This document shows positions 1 through 11,072 of a DNA stretch of 64,000 bases, piece by piece. Below the pieces are notes generated by a model. That model searched no databases. It was not told the DNA's origin and saw only the letters and a program-made list of their open reading frames with translations. The position numbers were made by a program, and so were the translations under genes. The DNA is from Chaetoceros tenuissimus (lineage: Eukaryota; Bacillariophyta; Thalassiosirophyceae; Chaetocerotales; Chaetocerotaceae), in contig BLLK01000020.1 in NCBI GenBank assembly GCA_021927905.1, positions 1,488,001-1,552,000 on the forward strand. Reading direction: 5' to 3'. Numbering within the stretch: the first letter of the stretch is position 1; each line of letters begins with the position of its first letter.

Positions 1-1
1 C

Positions 2-2668
2 TGTAGTAGCCTTACTTGTAAGTTCTGGAATAATAGTGGCAAGAAGGCCTTCTATTTGAGAAACTTGAGTCGATAGGTGTTCTAGCACTGTAGTTTGAAG
101 AGAGAATTCATCACGAGTAACATTTGACTCGAATAAGGATGCAGACGTTGCTTTCAATGCATTTAGATTCTTTTCGACTTCGGAACTTGAAGAATTCAAT
201 ATTCTGATCATTCGTAGTTTTGGATCTTCTTCCTCTTCACGTTTTCGCTTCTTTTCTTTCTCCAAACGCTTTTTCTCTTCCTGTTCTTTCTTCTTCATTT
301 CCTTCAATTCCTTCTTAGTGTGCTTTTTCTTCTCTTTCATTCTCTCTACATCACGGAACTTGCCATTGAAAATAGAAAGGAAATTTTTTGCAGCTTGGTG
401 AACTATGTGCCCAGGGTCCACATTAAATTTCATAGCATTTTGAAAAGTAAGCCTCACCAATCTCGCAAACTCTTCAGGCGTTTCAATTTCATTAGCGTTC
501 ATTTTTGCCTGAACAGTACCAAGGTCCATCGGGTTAGTGATGATTTGATGATAGGTTGGAATGCGCTGAGCGACTGGATCTACGGGTTCTGCGAAGAACA
601 AACCTCCAAGTGCATCTTTTTCTCGCATAGTCTTAAGGATAGCATTACACTTCTCCATCATTCTAGCATTCAATGTGGACGGGTCGTCATCCTCAAGACG
701 AGATGGAAGTTTAGTAGCACGAGCAGATTCACGCCTTGCAGCGCCTGCAGTCAAGGCATTTAAACTCTTGCCGCTACTATTCTTCTTGGTGGTATTTTTT
801 GCAGTTGGTAGTGCTTTTCCAGAGGGTTTGTTGGAGTCTGGCTTGACTTCAGTCTCTATTGGTGCTGTTTGATAAATTCTGTACAATTCCACTTGTCCAC
901 TATTACGACCATGCATGATGAAGGTTCCAATCAAATCGAAAGTTCCAAACGAATTCACTCCTTTCCCATAGACATTATATGATCCCTGCATATTTTTCCT
1001 AAACTTCATGACGATTTGTTTGTCCACTATCGATTGTAACTTGGATGCACCGCGCTTCAGTTTGAACGATCCCTTGTAGTTTGCAGAATCTACAGGGAAC
1101 ACACCTGATTCAGTTTTAGCATGATGTTCCTCTAGTCCGAAATGAAAGTTACTTGTAATGTTATTACTGAAATGAGCTTTTGAAATAGCCCACTTTCCAC
1201 TGCATGAAATGACACCATTTTCGTTCACTTTTAAAATTCCTCTGGAAATCGCTGCAAAGCTCCCATCTTCCATTGAAGGAATAACTTTAATATCATCTCC
1301 TTCTGGTGCCTCCACTTCGTCCAGTGGAATTAGGTCAGAATCAGGAATATCTGGAGGAAGTATCTCTTTAGGTGAGGCTATGACAGGAGCCGATATACTC
1401 TTTCTCGCCTTTACTGGTAAAAAGTGCCTGAAGATTGTGATGACGTTCTCTTTGTCAAGAGTTCCAGTGATGTTATACTTTCCAAACATGTTTGATCCTT
1501 TCCCTTCAACGTTCCAAAAACCAGCATTATTCTTTTTGAATTTCAAGGTAACATCTCGTTCTGGGATTCTATTTCTTGTCCCGTCTTCACCTGTTAAGTT
1601 AAACCAACCAGTATACTTTCCAGAAATTGGAAATGCCTCTGTTGCCACTGTACCGCGATATTCATATTCAAACGAATTGCATAGTCCACGTTTGTTTTCT
1701 GGATCTGATTTGATAATATCCAGTCCCGAAGACCACATTCCGGAAACACGATGTACCACACCATCTTGTGCACTGGACATGTGTGTAATTTTTCCGCGTA
1801 AAGCGACAACGCCGGTCGGATGCTCCTTTGAAGGATCGGGTAATGGCCCTTCCTCTTGAATTAATGAACTATTCTCAAGTTTGCGTTTTTTGAAATTTTT
1901 CTTCTTCTTTTCCTCAACTACCACCGGATTTTCCTGTGGCTTGTACTTTTTTCGCAATTCAATTTTAAACTTTTTATCAACCGCTTCATAGTCCCTTGTA
2001 CAAGTTCCAAATAATTCAAAAACACCATACTGATTAGTTCCTTCTCCTTTCACACTGTAGGATTCAATTTTGGCATCTTTTTCTTCAAACGCAATTCTTA
2101 CGCCGTTTTCCTGAATCACTCTGGTTTTATCTTTTCGTTTGCCTTTAGCAGATATGTGCACGTATGCCAAAGAGAAAGACCCGTTAAAGGTACCGTCCTT
2201 AGGAAGTTCTGTTGGATCTTCATCTGGCCCAAGAGTACGCATGAGATCAAATCTTTGCGGTGCATGCTCGGTGCTAGATTCAAAATTCCAATAACCGCTA
2301 ATGACATGTCTTCTAGTAAGTTCATTATTTATATAGGATAGCGTTCCCTTGAGTAAAGGAAGTACTGCTTCCGCTGGTGTAGTTGTTGTGTTTACAGTTG
2401 CTGTGGTAGTCGGTTGTTCCCCATTGTTCGTGTCTTTATCTGTTTCATTTTTATGTTCCCCGTTCGTATTTTTATGTTTTTCTTCATCCGCATTACCATT
2501 CATGTCCGAGTGATTCGCATTCCCATTTGCTGTTGATGTGGGTTGCGATGCCTCATCGTCAGTGTCCTTATCAACGTCCATTTTGTTTTGTTCATCATCT
2601 GAGTGTAGGATGTCGTCTTGGCTGCTTCCTCCTCCTTTGGAGCTTTCGTCATCGGATTGGCTGGACAT
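2..2668 (-). CDS. Bromodomain protein with three internal beta-type repeats (C-terminus cut by window edge)
   Basis: The minus strand is open from ATG 2668 to the window edge (889 residues, no stop seen). The first 100 residues are acidic and Ser/Asn/Thr-rich. Three related modules follow at about residues 115-222, 314-403 and 494-581. Each has a G-x-W start, a (N/T/K)G(S/W)F strand, a basic middle and an ending of the form GxGxNxFGxFxLxGT. A bromodomain lies at about 665-775, with ITNPMDLGTVQAKM and the acetyl-lysine Asn region FQNAMKFNVD. A Lys/Glu-rich coiled coil follows. Bromodomains bind acetyl-lysine on histones, so a nuclear chromatin role is inferred. The repeats do not match a domain I can name. 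One exon is enough for what is visible. The C-terminal end is outside the window. Confidence 0.85.
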   Translation of the reverse strand, partial: MSSQSDDESSKGGGSSQDDILHSDDEQNKMDVDKDTDDEASQPTSTANGNANHSDMNGNADEEKHKNTNGEHKNETDKDTNNGEQPTTTATVNTTTTPAEAVLPLLKGTLSYINNELTRRHVISGYWNFESSTEHAPQRFDLMRTLGPDEDPTELPKDGTFNGSFSLAYVHISAKGKRKDKTRVIQENGVRIAFEEKDAKIESYSVKGEGTNQYGVFELFGTCTRDYEAVDKKFKIELRKKYKPQENPVVVEEKKKKNFKKRKLENSSLIQEEGPLPDPSKEHPTGVVALRGKITHMSSAQDGVVHRVSGMWSSGLDIIKSDPENKRGLCNSFEYEYRGTVATEAFPISGKYTGWFNLTGEDGTRNRIPERDVTLKFKKNNAGFWNVEGKGSNMFGKYNITGTLDKENVITIFRHFLPVKARKSISAPVIASPKEILPPDIPDSDLIPLDEVEAPEGDDIKVIPSMEDGSFAAISRGILKVNENGVISCSGKWAISKAHFSNNITSNFHFGLEEHHAKTESGVFPVDSANYKGSFKLKRGASKLQSIVDKQIVMKFRKNMQGSYNVYGKGVNSFGTFDLIGTFIMHGRNSGQVELYRIYQTAPIETEVKPDSNKPSGKALPTAKNTTKKNSSGKSLNALTAGAARRESARATKLPSRLEDDDPSTLNARMMEKCNAILKTMREKDALGGLFFAEPVDPVAQRIPTYHQIITNPMDLGTVQAKMNANEIETPEEFARLVRLTFQNAMKFNVDPGHIVHQAAKNFLSIFNGKFRDVERMKEKKKHTKKELKEMKKKEQEEKKRLEKEKKRKREEEEDPKLRMIRILNSSSSEVEKNLNALKATSASLFESNVTRDEFSLQTTVLEHLSTQVSQIEGLLATIIPELTSKATT

Positions 2669-3518
2669 TGTTTCTTAGGTTGTGGTGATTTAGATATATG
2701 CTTTTTATGTTATATAGTTGATGAAGAAGTTAGAGACTAGCTAGCTAGGCCTCTTATGGTGAAGTCCTATTACACAGGAGCTACAGGTCGGCGTAAAGGA
2801 GGGACACTGTCCGTCGTTACTGTTGCTGCTGTGTACTGTTGCTGTGTGGTGTGCTTCCGAGCTTGCTGAAAAAGTGCCGACAGACCTCTTTTCTCTTCTT
2901 TTTTTTGTATTTCCACGGCTTTGTTGGCCATCCATTTGTGTGATTGATGACGTGGTTGGAGGAAAAGGCCATTTTTGACAAGGGGGACGAGGAAACAATG
3001 AGAACTTTATAAAAAAATCTATATTCAAATAATTAATTCAAAATATACTATGGTACCTTACTCAATTAATCCATAATCAATGTTGGTTTGGAATTCATTT
3101 TTCATTTTAGACTATGCATGGTAGGAAGGCAAAGGAGAGCTATTTGCTGCATACATTTTGTGGAAAAGTTCAATAAATTCCAGTAAAGCTAGAATACAAA
3201 TTGACGCACGGCTTGGGGAGATGGAAAATGAACAAATAAAAGTCATCCTGCATTTTCAGATGTTCATGTAAGAGTAGACAGATCTGTATTGGTATGAAAA
3301 ATCTGTCAAAGATGATGTAAATGTATTCAAACAAAAAAGATGAACTCTCTTTTTTTCATTTTTAAGAAAAATGCATTTGAATTTAAATTAAATTTTGCAC
3401 CAGATCATCATTGCAGTCTCACTCCCAAATGCTGCACAGAAACATTTTCATTTGCAATGCCCCTAGTGTACGCTGTGGTTTATACTTTTCCCACTACAAG
3501 TTTGTCTTTGTAAATCAT
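2669..3518. other. Intergenic, 850 bp
   Basis: Upstream region of the bromodomain gene. It holds CTAGCTAGCTAG at 2737-2748, about 70 bp before that start codon, and a GGCGTAAAGGAGGGA string at 2789-2803 resembling a string in the 26-28 kb repeats. A 95-codon minus ORF (2741-3028) has no recognisable domain. The rest is AT-rich with nothing identified. Confidence 0.5.
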
Positions 3519-4661
3519 TTACTGGAAAACGCTGTATTTACTTTTCCCTTGTCGTTTTCTCCTTCTAAAGAGACCTCTCTTTTTTCTCGTTTCATCGCTG
3601 TAGGATGAGGTAGCGGTACTTTCTTCATACTTCAACTGATTAGCATCAAAAGCTTTTTCGTTCTTGTTCGTGAATGACCAGATATATTCAGCTCCCTCTG
3701 GACGATACTTAACCTCTTCCATTGTCGATTGCTTTGGAGAACGTTTCTTGTTTCTCTTGAAGAAGCTACGCTTGCTCTTTTTCTCCTCACTAGCAACTAT
3801 CACTTCTTGCTGCGTTTGCTCTTTCTTTGGTTGTTCACCTGACATCCAATTCAAGGTCTTACTGATAATACTTTCATCATCATTATCATCATAGGCATTG
3901 GCATTCTTTGGGCTCATTGCTTGGAACATTGCAGCTAAATCTTTACCACCAAAGTAAGAAGAATCTTCTTCTCTAGTGGTTTCATCTGTGTCAACTGCTG
4001 AAACAGTATATTTCTCACGTTTTGGACTGAAAACTCTTGGACTGAAAGAGTTGTCATCGGTGCTTGTTTCATCTGTATCAGCTGGTTCTAAAGCAACCTT
4101 TTTCTTACGTCTGGGACTCAGCATACGCTTTGGACTTAGCATCCGTGGACTAAATGATTTGAATCGGCGTCTGTCCCCCTCATCATCGTCTGTATCTATA
4201 TTCAAAGACTTCTTGTAGAATAGACCTCTTCCTCTCGAAGTCTTTTCCTCGATGGGCACTGGTTTCACCTTTCGTGGAGACGAAGGAAACACTTTGTTAA
4301 AAATTCCCATATCCTCGTCTGCAAGAACAGGTCTAACCTTTCTCTCCTTGGTATTGTCAGGAAGTCCACTTGTATCTTCATTTGTTTCTTTTGGGATAAT
4401 GACATCTACAACAGAGTCGACAGCATTATCAACCGCTTCTAGGATTTCGAAGAGCGTAACATCAGTTTCTCCATCTGATTCCCACTTTTGATTGGCACCG
4501 TTGAAGCATCCATCCATGTCAAAGTTATCTTCACTGCGATAAGTGTTGTAGGAATAAGAATTTGTGCTACCAGTTGATTCTTCGTATTCTCCAGAGAAGG
4601 TGCTCGATTCTTCATCTGAGTCTGTTTCGGTAGCTATTTTGGCGTTGAATTCAGTTGTCAT
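3519..4661 (-). CDS. Hypothetical charged protein with repeated SP(R/K) motifs
   Basis: A 380-residue single-exon ORF with no domain I recognise. The N-terminus is acidic and Ser/Thr-rich, with a possible short helix TLFEILEAVDNAVDSVVDVI. The middle carries many Ser-Pro-basic sites (SSPRK, FSPRM, LSPKR, LSPRRKKK, FSPRV, FSPKRE, MSPKN), which fit proline-directed kinase sites by known consensus. A segment is duplicated: SFSP-R-x(2)-SPK-R with DTDET(S/T) downstream occurs twice at about residues 165-235. The C-terminus is strongly basic (KRSFFKRNKKRSPK, KKRGLFRRRKRQGKSK). It is probably largely disordered and phospho-regulated. Nuclear or cytoskeletal placement cannot be decided. Coding status is supported by length and by biased composition in one frame. 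Confidence 0.7.
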   Translation of the reverse strand: MTTEFNAKIATETDSDEESSTFSGEYEESTGSTNSYSYNTYRSEDNFDMDGCFNGANQKWESDGETDVTLFEILEAVDNAVDSVVDVIIPKETNEDTSGLPDNTKERKVRPVLADEDMGIFNKVFPSSPRKVKPVPIEEKTSRGRGLFYKKSLNIDTDDDEGDRRRFKSFSPRMLSPKRMLSPRRKKKVALEPADTDETSTDDNSFSPRVFSPKREKYTVSAVDTDETTREEDSSYFGGKDLAAMFQAMSPKNANAYDDNDDESIISKTLNWMSGEQPKKEQTQQEVIVASEEKKSKRSFFKRNKKRSPKQSTMEEVKYRPEGAEYIWSFTNKNEKAFDANQLKYEESTATSSYSDETRKKRGLFRRRKRQGKSKYSVFQ

Positions 4662-5322
4662 GATGAAAACAGTATGAGATTTTTCAACTGAAATTATCAG
4701 TTGTAGATGTATTAGGAATTAGTGCAATAGAATAGGATATCTGCTAGCTAGTAGCAGATAAATGTGTTGAGAGGGTGGTGGAAAAGAAATGTGAGAGGTA
4801 ACTTACACGATCAGACCCTTTTCAGCGATTGACTAAGAGCCTTTTAGAAACAAATTGAGCTATTGATCCCATTTAACTGCCCAGTCCCATATTGGTGTGA
4901 TTAGAGTGTTCGTACCAGTTCTAATCTCTCGGAACAGCTAGGTAGCTAGCTGGAAACGGATAACATGGCTCCTCCTCCTACTACTACCGGTACTACTACT
5001 TTGTTGATGTGAGATGATGAGACCAAGCGATAGCGATGAGACAAAGAACAGCTTTCAATAATTGCCACAACATGAAAATTATAAAAAAATATGCCTATCA
5101 TGTGAGAGCAAAATACTCATCAGATTTCGATTCGATTCTACTAGTATGAATTTGTGCAGACGAATTTTATAAAAATCTTTTTTATCAAATTAGTTAGAAC
5201 TTTTCTAGTTGTTGATGACTGCAATGGATGATAGTATTGTTCATACCATATTTACATCATTCTTTCTCTCGTTATTTTTGAGCATATCTATTCATAACTG
5301 ACCTACCGCTTTCAGTCATTTT
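4662..5322. other. Intergenic, 660 bp
   Basis: Upstream of the SP(R/K) protein and downstream of the MPP gene. It contains CTAGCTAG at 4744-4751 (about 85 bp before the ATG at 4661) and a second TAGCTAGC cluster at 4935-4953. A short (CTA/ACT)-rich run occurs near 4979-5000. No coding signal found. Confidence 0.5.
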
Positions 5323-7103
5323 TTAATATCTGAGGTAGTAGGAATGACGACGGATCCAGTTGTAATCTGGAAGCTCATGGATTCCTCCAACAGCAGCGAG
5401 TGCATGATCCTTGTCGTTGATTACGTGTGCAGCAGTTGCCTTAATATCATCAACGGTGATAGCATCAATTCTACTGAAAATCTCCGCTGGAGTCATTCTT
5501 CTTCCATAAGTCAAGAGTTGTCTTCCGATATCTTCTGCGACATTGGAGTTTCCATCAAGTCCCATCAACATGGTTGCCTTAAGGTTAACCTTTGCTCTCT
5601 CAACCTCCTCAACAGATGGGTTGTGTACCATACGTACAAGGTTACCCATTACGTACCACATCAAATCATCCAACTTGTTATCAGGAGCAACAGCATAGAT
5701 TCCGAAAAGACCAGTATCCTTGTAACATGTGTTGAAAGTACTAATGGAGTGTGCAAGTTCATGCTCTGCAACCTCTTGACACATCTTAGAAGCAACATTC
5801 TTTCCGAATCCTGAAGCACGATCATAAGATCCAAGCATGGTTTGAAGAAGCATCAATGGGAAAGCATATTCAGAAGTCCAAGAAGCTCCCTCGAAAGCAA
5901 GTGCAATATGTGCTTGGTTGTCAGAGTCGAATTTCACTCTGATATCACTTCCAGTGAAAACGGCCTTGTCCATAGCAACCTCGACAGATCCAGCAGGGGA
6001 AGTTGGAACAGATCCGAAATTCTTTTCAACAGCATCGCAAAGTGCAGAGTGGTCGATTGCACCAGCTCCAGAGATAACCATTCTTGGTGCAGTGTAATGA
6101 GTCTTGATGTAATCTTCGAGATCTCCCTTGCTCAAAGAACGAATGTTCTCTTCTGGTCCAAGGATGGTACGTCCAAGTCCAGTTCCTTGGAAAGCGGTAG
6201 CATGAAGATGATCAAGTACCAATTCTTCTTGCTGCTTGTTAACCTCTTCCATTTCTCTAAGGATAACATCACGCTCTCTTTCGATAGCCCCCTCTTCCAA
6301 CTTGGAATTCAAAAGGATATCACTAAGAATCTCAACAGCAGATCCAACATCCTCCTTGAAAACCTTTGCAAAGTAAACAGTTTGTTCTCTGGAAGTGTAA
6401 GCATTAAGATGTCCTCCCATGTTCTCAATTTCTACTTCGAGTTGTTGTTGAGTTCTTTTGGAGGTTCCCTTGAAAGCCATGTGTTCAAGGAAATGTGCTG
6501 CTCCGTTGTTTTGAGCAGTTTCGTAACGAGATCCTGCATCAATCCAAACTCCTACAGTAGCGGTTTCAGATCCAACAACGGATTCAGAAGCAACACGCAT
6601 ACCGGAGTTAAGGGTGGTGATGTCTGTTGATGGAGCACGAAGAACATAGTCTGGGAAAGATGTAGTGGAGGTGGTTGCTGCTGCTCCAAAGGAACGAGCG
6701 GTAGTGAGAGAGCTCTTTTTGAGACTCTGTATGTTCAAAAGAATAAAGTTAGATACATGAATGAAAAATATAAAATATACAAGTGTAGGTACAGAAACGG
6801 ACGCAGCAAAAAAGAGATTTGCTACAATAAAGACAAATAGTGGCTCTTCCTCATTCCCCTTCTTTTCGATGAGTTCTTCACCCAAAGCAATCTCATAATG
6901 AAAATGAGAAAAAGAAAAGTATACATACAAAATATTGACTGCACACTGTTCTTTGGCTAGAAGAAAGTCCATTTTGCCATCCGATAAATCTAGTACATCG
7001 TACATGTCCCATTTTCACACGAAATGCTACTTGAAATAAAATCAACCATCGTCCATCTCCCATGCAAACAACATACCTTTTTAATTGCTGCTCTCAATGC
7101 CAT
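5323..7103 (-). CDS. Mitochondrial processing peptidase beta subunit
   Basis: Two exons: 7103-7077 and 6726-5323, with a 350-nt GTATGT...CAG intron in phase 0. The product is about 476 residues. The N-terminus MALRAAIKKSLKKSSLTTARSF is a typical Arg/Lys/Ser-rich mitochondrial presequence. The M16 metallopeptidase domain shows the inverted zinc motif HFLEH near residue 90, with a downstream glutamate region in AVEILSDILLNSKLEEGAIERE. MPP cleaves presequences from imported proteins in the matrix; in some lineages the beta subunit doubles as the core 1 protein of complex III, which the sequence cannot settle. The longer uninterrupted ORF starting at 7005 merely reads into the intron. The 27-nt first exon was found from splice sites and codon phase. 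Confidence 0.93.
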
Positions 7104-7484
7104 TTTCCCTTTTTGTTACCAGAGATTTGCGTTACAAAACACTAGCTAGTCCTACCTAGTAGAAGATGTAGTTGTTGTTTTACTCGTTGCTTTTACCAAG
7201 GTCTCCTCACTCCTCACAGCCAACGCTCGCGAGGATCGAACCCTACCGGAAAAGGATAAGGCAGGATGGTGGCTAGGGACAAGGGAGGCATGAGACAATT
7301 AATAAACATCATGTGCTGACCAATGACAGGACGTTCTTTTTTCATTTTAAACTTTAATAATTTGTATGCTCTATATCCAGTTCTCTTAATGATGTGGCAA
7401 AAACTTTGCAAAATACATGTTATAAGATATTAGTTTTGAAGCAAGCATAGTTTTTTATTAAGTGCTTTCAGTAATTGCTTCATT
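7104..7484. other. Intergenic, 381 bp
   Basis: Upstream of the MPP beta gene and downstream of the receptor gene. The 10-bp palindrome ACTAGCTAGT sits at 7141-7150, about 40 bp before the MPP start, followed by CCTACCTAGTAG. No further gene seen. Confidence 0.5.
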
Positions 7485-9012
7485 TTATGAACTTGGACCA
7501 ATGATCATCTTCAAATCACCATCATTTCTCATCTCCACGTTTGGATCTCTTTCATAAAAATGTCTGTTTTCAAACGCCTTGTCAGTGTCATACAGGTTAT
7601 CACTTAATCCGCTTAAACTCCGAATAAATTTTGGAACTCTGTCTATTTTCAATTCCAGTAAATTTTGTTCGTTATTATCTTCACGATTTTCATTATCGTC
7701 AAAACATTCTTCATTATTTTCCGAATCTAGTATGCCTACTAAATCCGCAATACTCGGCACTTCCCCGCCTGCACATATGACTATAATAAAACAAACGAAC
7801 CATGAAGCTTGTGGTAAGTCTTGTTGTAGTTTGAACGTCTTTGGACGTGTGTAAATCAGGATATTCGCTACTCCTCCGATCGGATAGAAGATGGACATCC
7901 ACCAAAACATAAAGTCGGAGTCGTTGCAGCTTGGGCATATCTTCAATGATCGCGTGAAAGCAGTCACGATACTTGGTAGAAACACAATGAAAAATGCAAG
8001 AATATACAGCATGGATTGATTGAATGCTCGTTTTGATAGTTGAAAACGACTGCTAGAAAGTTTCTCGTTCTCAATTTTACCAGACTTGGATTTTTCTTTG
8101 GAGTTTGTCTCTTTTGGTTCTGCATCTGTTTCGCCTTGAGGTAAATTCTCTTGGACATTGTTTTCATGCTCTTCATCTAATGCAGCATGTTCCCGAATAT
8201 AGTTGTAGTCGTTTTCCTCTCCATCACGTGCATTCTCATCTTCTATCACTTTCTTCTTGGGTTTGACAGGTTCCAAACTACTTTCAATAGAATATACATG
8301 CCATGTGAACATTGCCAAAATAGCAATTAGTAAAACAAAGCTCAACAACCCCGCAACTCCGTAAAATTTTGCAAATATATCTGCTGTTTTACCTCGGACA
8401 CAGTCGCTGTAATCACCATCATTTTCGCAACCAATAGGACTTGGTGTAATAAAACAAATACTTCCATAATGGGTGGCATTTATGTTTGAAGAGATAGTAG
8501 CTGAAAGAGAAAGGGCAAATGACAGTATCCAAATGAAGCAATGGATTACCTTCTCCTCACATCGAGCAAAGGCACTGGGTGCCTTTTTGTATTTCACTCT
8601 TTTCAGGAAGTAGTATGTCAAGAACACAGTGTAGCAGGGGACATTCGCTACTCCGATCGTGGTTAGAAAACCAATGGCATCACATGATCGCGTGTTTCCC
8701 ATGGAAAAAATTCCATCTACAGTATCCTTTGGGGAAGCGAACGGTGAAATCAACACTCCAAGAGAGAACAACACATCTGAAACTGAGAGTCTTGGAGAAA
8801 AAGTTAGCATGTTCAATTTTTTACTCACGAGAAACTAGAATCATCTAGACAAGTGCTTCTTACCCAAATATTATTCGACTGTACGGAGATTGCAACCCTG
8901 TTTTCGGTTCAGTCTTGATCATGAATATGATTATACATGAAGCTATTAGAGATATAGATGCCCCAATGCAACGCACTGTTTGTGCAGCCTTGATACTAGG
9001 ACTAATGTACAT
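7485..9012 (-). CDS. Seven-transmembrane GPCR-like receptor
   Basis: Two exons: 9012-8864 and 8790-7485, with a 73-nt GTAAGA...AAG intron that splits codon 50. The product is 484 residues. The first exon supplies TM1 (about residues 12-32), absent from the exon-2 ORF alone. TM2 carries GLSVSDVLFSLG, which resembles the LxxxD core of rhodopsin-like receptors. TM3-TM5 follow, then a long acidic, Glu/Asn-rich third cytoplasmic loop. TM6 is ILAFFIVFLPSIVTAF, and TM7 contains FYPIGGVANILIYTRP, an NxxxY-like end before a cytoplasmic tail rich in acidic residues. Paired cysteines lie in the outer loops. Family assignment is by topology and these motifs. Ligand and G-protein coupling are unknown. Confidence 0.8.
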
Positions 9013-9362
9013 TAGGATGAGTTCTCTAATTTTATAAAATGGTAAGGTACGGTACCATAAATAGTTAGCCTCTATTAAAAAATTTGTGAGGTGTGTCGGT
9101 GTGTCTCATCATCATCAGTTTCCTTCAACCTTCAACTTGAACCTCTCGACATATTCTATTCATTAGTACGTACGTACCTAAATACGAACTCTCAGCCAAC
9201 ACGGTTACGAAACCCGAAGCCTGTATCTTTTCTCTGTCATCAGGAGGAATGAGAGATGAGAACACATATTTTCATTTGATGTGATTATGATATCACACTT
9301 TTACACAATAATTTCATTGGATAAGATTAAACACCTACTAAAGAAACAAGAGAACCTATATA
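9013..9362. promoter_or_regulatory. Divergent promoter region between receptor and IFRD genes
   Basis: About 350 bp separates the two divergent start codons (9012 minus, 9363 plus). It holds TACGTACGTACC near 9168-9179 and AT-rich stretches. Promoter use is inferred from geometry only. Confidence 0.4.
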
Positions 9363-11072
9363 ATGCCAAAAAATACAAAGAAAGCAGCGAGACGAAGAAA
9401 AACTCAAGGAATTGAGGGAACAGATCTTGATGCTTCGACAAAAGAAATCGATGTGGTACGTAAACTTCAACTTCCTTTTATTGATGAATGGAATCATATG
9501 CAGCTTTTAAATTTACTTATCGCGTTTGCTTATCTATTTTCTTTTTTTCCATAGCTATCGGATACATATACAATTTTAAGTGATGACTTGAGCGACCCAT
9601 TCAATGGTAAGTTGTAAGTTTAGAATCATCCGATGTTTTTCGACATGCTAAAATATTTACATTCTATGGTTTGCAGACGAAGCCGAAGAGGAAGAAGAAT
9701 ATGAAACTCTAGAAGATGACAGCCCTGATGCAGTATGTGCACGTGAAGCGAAGCTGCTTGACTGCCTCTCGTTAGCTTCAACATTGTCATCTGAAAAACG
9801 AGCTGCGAAAAGGGAACAAGGATTGCGTACTTTGTTTAAAGGTATTACACAATATGCGACTGGCACTAGAGGACAGGAATTGATTGAGTCTAGATTGGAT
9901 GAGGTTATTTTACCAATTTGTACACAAGGTTTGACAGGCAAAGCATCACCTGCAGAGCAATACGCAAGTTGTCGTGTGTTGGAAGCTACCGCCATTGTAT
10001 TGGGCCATGACCAGGATGATTTTGTTCATTCTATTTTGCAAAAACTATCCATTTTAGTAAAAGTAATTCAAAGAGCTGTACAAGTGAGAGGGGCGGCCTT
10101 GAGAGCTTTATCAATGGCTTGTTTTATTTGTTCGTCAGGTGGTGATGCTACAGAAGCTGTATTGAATTTGTGTGAGCAGGTTTCAGCGCCGGTATTTCGA
10201 GAAGAAGCAAATCCTGATTCATTGAGAGCGGTCGCGTTAGATTGCTGGGCTTTGCTTTCAACAACTATCGAAGACGTGTATTTGGCAGGTAATGAAGTCC
10301 CTGGAATTGGTGATGGAAGGGGCTTAGTCATACTGCCCCTCCTAAGTAAATGTTTAGATTCAAGTAATCTTGATTTGAGATGTGCAGCTGGAGAATGTGT
10401 AGCACTAATTCATGAGGCACGTTTAGATCTTGGAATAGATGAAGATGAAGGGGGGAACTTATCGGAAAGACGCTATAGAAGAGGTGAGTTACATGCATGC
10501 ATTCTGATCGCTATTGTGTTTGCTATTATCATTTGTCTATTTGATTTACTTTGTATTCTCTTCACAATTGACTAAGTGACTATTTCTCAACACATTCAGG
10601 ATCTTGGGATGGAAGTGAATGGGAAGTTTTGATGGATGAAGTCAAACAGCGTGTGGCAGAACTATCTGTAGAATCTGGTAAACATATGAGCAAGAAGGCA
10701 AAGAAAGATCAGAGAGCGACGTTCCGAGAATTCATGGCGACAATTGTAGATGATGAAGCACCAGAAGAGATTGTTTCTTTCCGTGGTGGACAATTGACGT
10801 TGTCGACCTGGAAAGAAATCATTCAGCTGAATTTCGTTCGACACTGTTTACAGAGCGGATTTCAGCATCAGCTTATGACAAATGAGACATTGCAAATGAT
10901 TTTTGGTGCAAATGGAGAAATATTAAATGCCAATGCAAGTTTGTCGCAATTGGAGAAGCGCCATTTCATGTCGAAATCTGGAGAGGCAGCTAAAAAGGCT
11001 TACAAAGAAAGAAACAAGAGTCGCAAGGCAAAGATAGGAGCAAAAGACTCTTTCCTGTACGCTGATGAGTAG
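9363..11072 (+). CDS. Interferon-related developmental regulator (IFRD) family protein
   Basis: Four exons: 9363-9455, 9555-9606, 9677-10483, 10600-11072. All introns are GT-AG and the phases join to 474 residues. The N-terminus is basic (MPKNTKKAARRRK), then acidic. The central part is an all-helical, armadillo-like region (residues about 70-310) with REQGLRTLFKGITQYATG and repeated Ala/Leu-rich helices, matching the IFRD N-terminal domain. The C-terminal IFRD_C-like block has LNFVRHCLQSGFQHQLMTN and ends in a basic tail. Animal IFRD1/2 act in transcription control and on inactive ribosomes; the algal role is not known. The mini-exon of 52 nt is recovered by phase and gives a continuous acidic segment. 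Confidence 0.87.

Noticed and set aside
320-1859. Plus-strand ORFs of 65-216 codons
   Set aside because: They are antisense to the long minus-strand bromodomain gene, whose frame holds recognisable domains; the plus frames show none.
2741-3028. Minus 95-codon ORF upstream of the bromodomain gene
   Set aside because: Pro/Ser/His-rich without domain; the region fits a promoter and 5' leader better.
7214-7260. Possible tRNA because of a GGGTTCGATCC-like string on the minus strand
   Set aside because: The flanking bases do not form a T-arm stem and no A-box or acceptor stem pairs; no tRNA fold.
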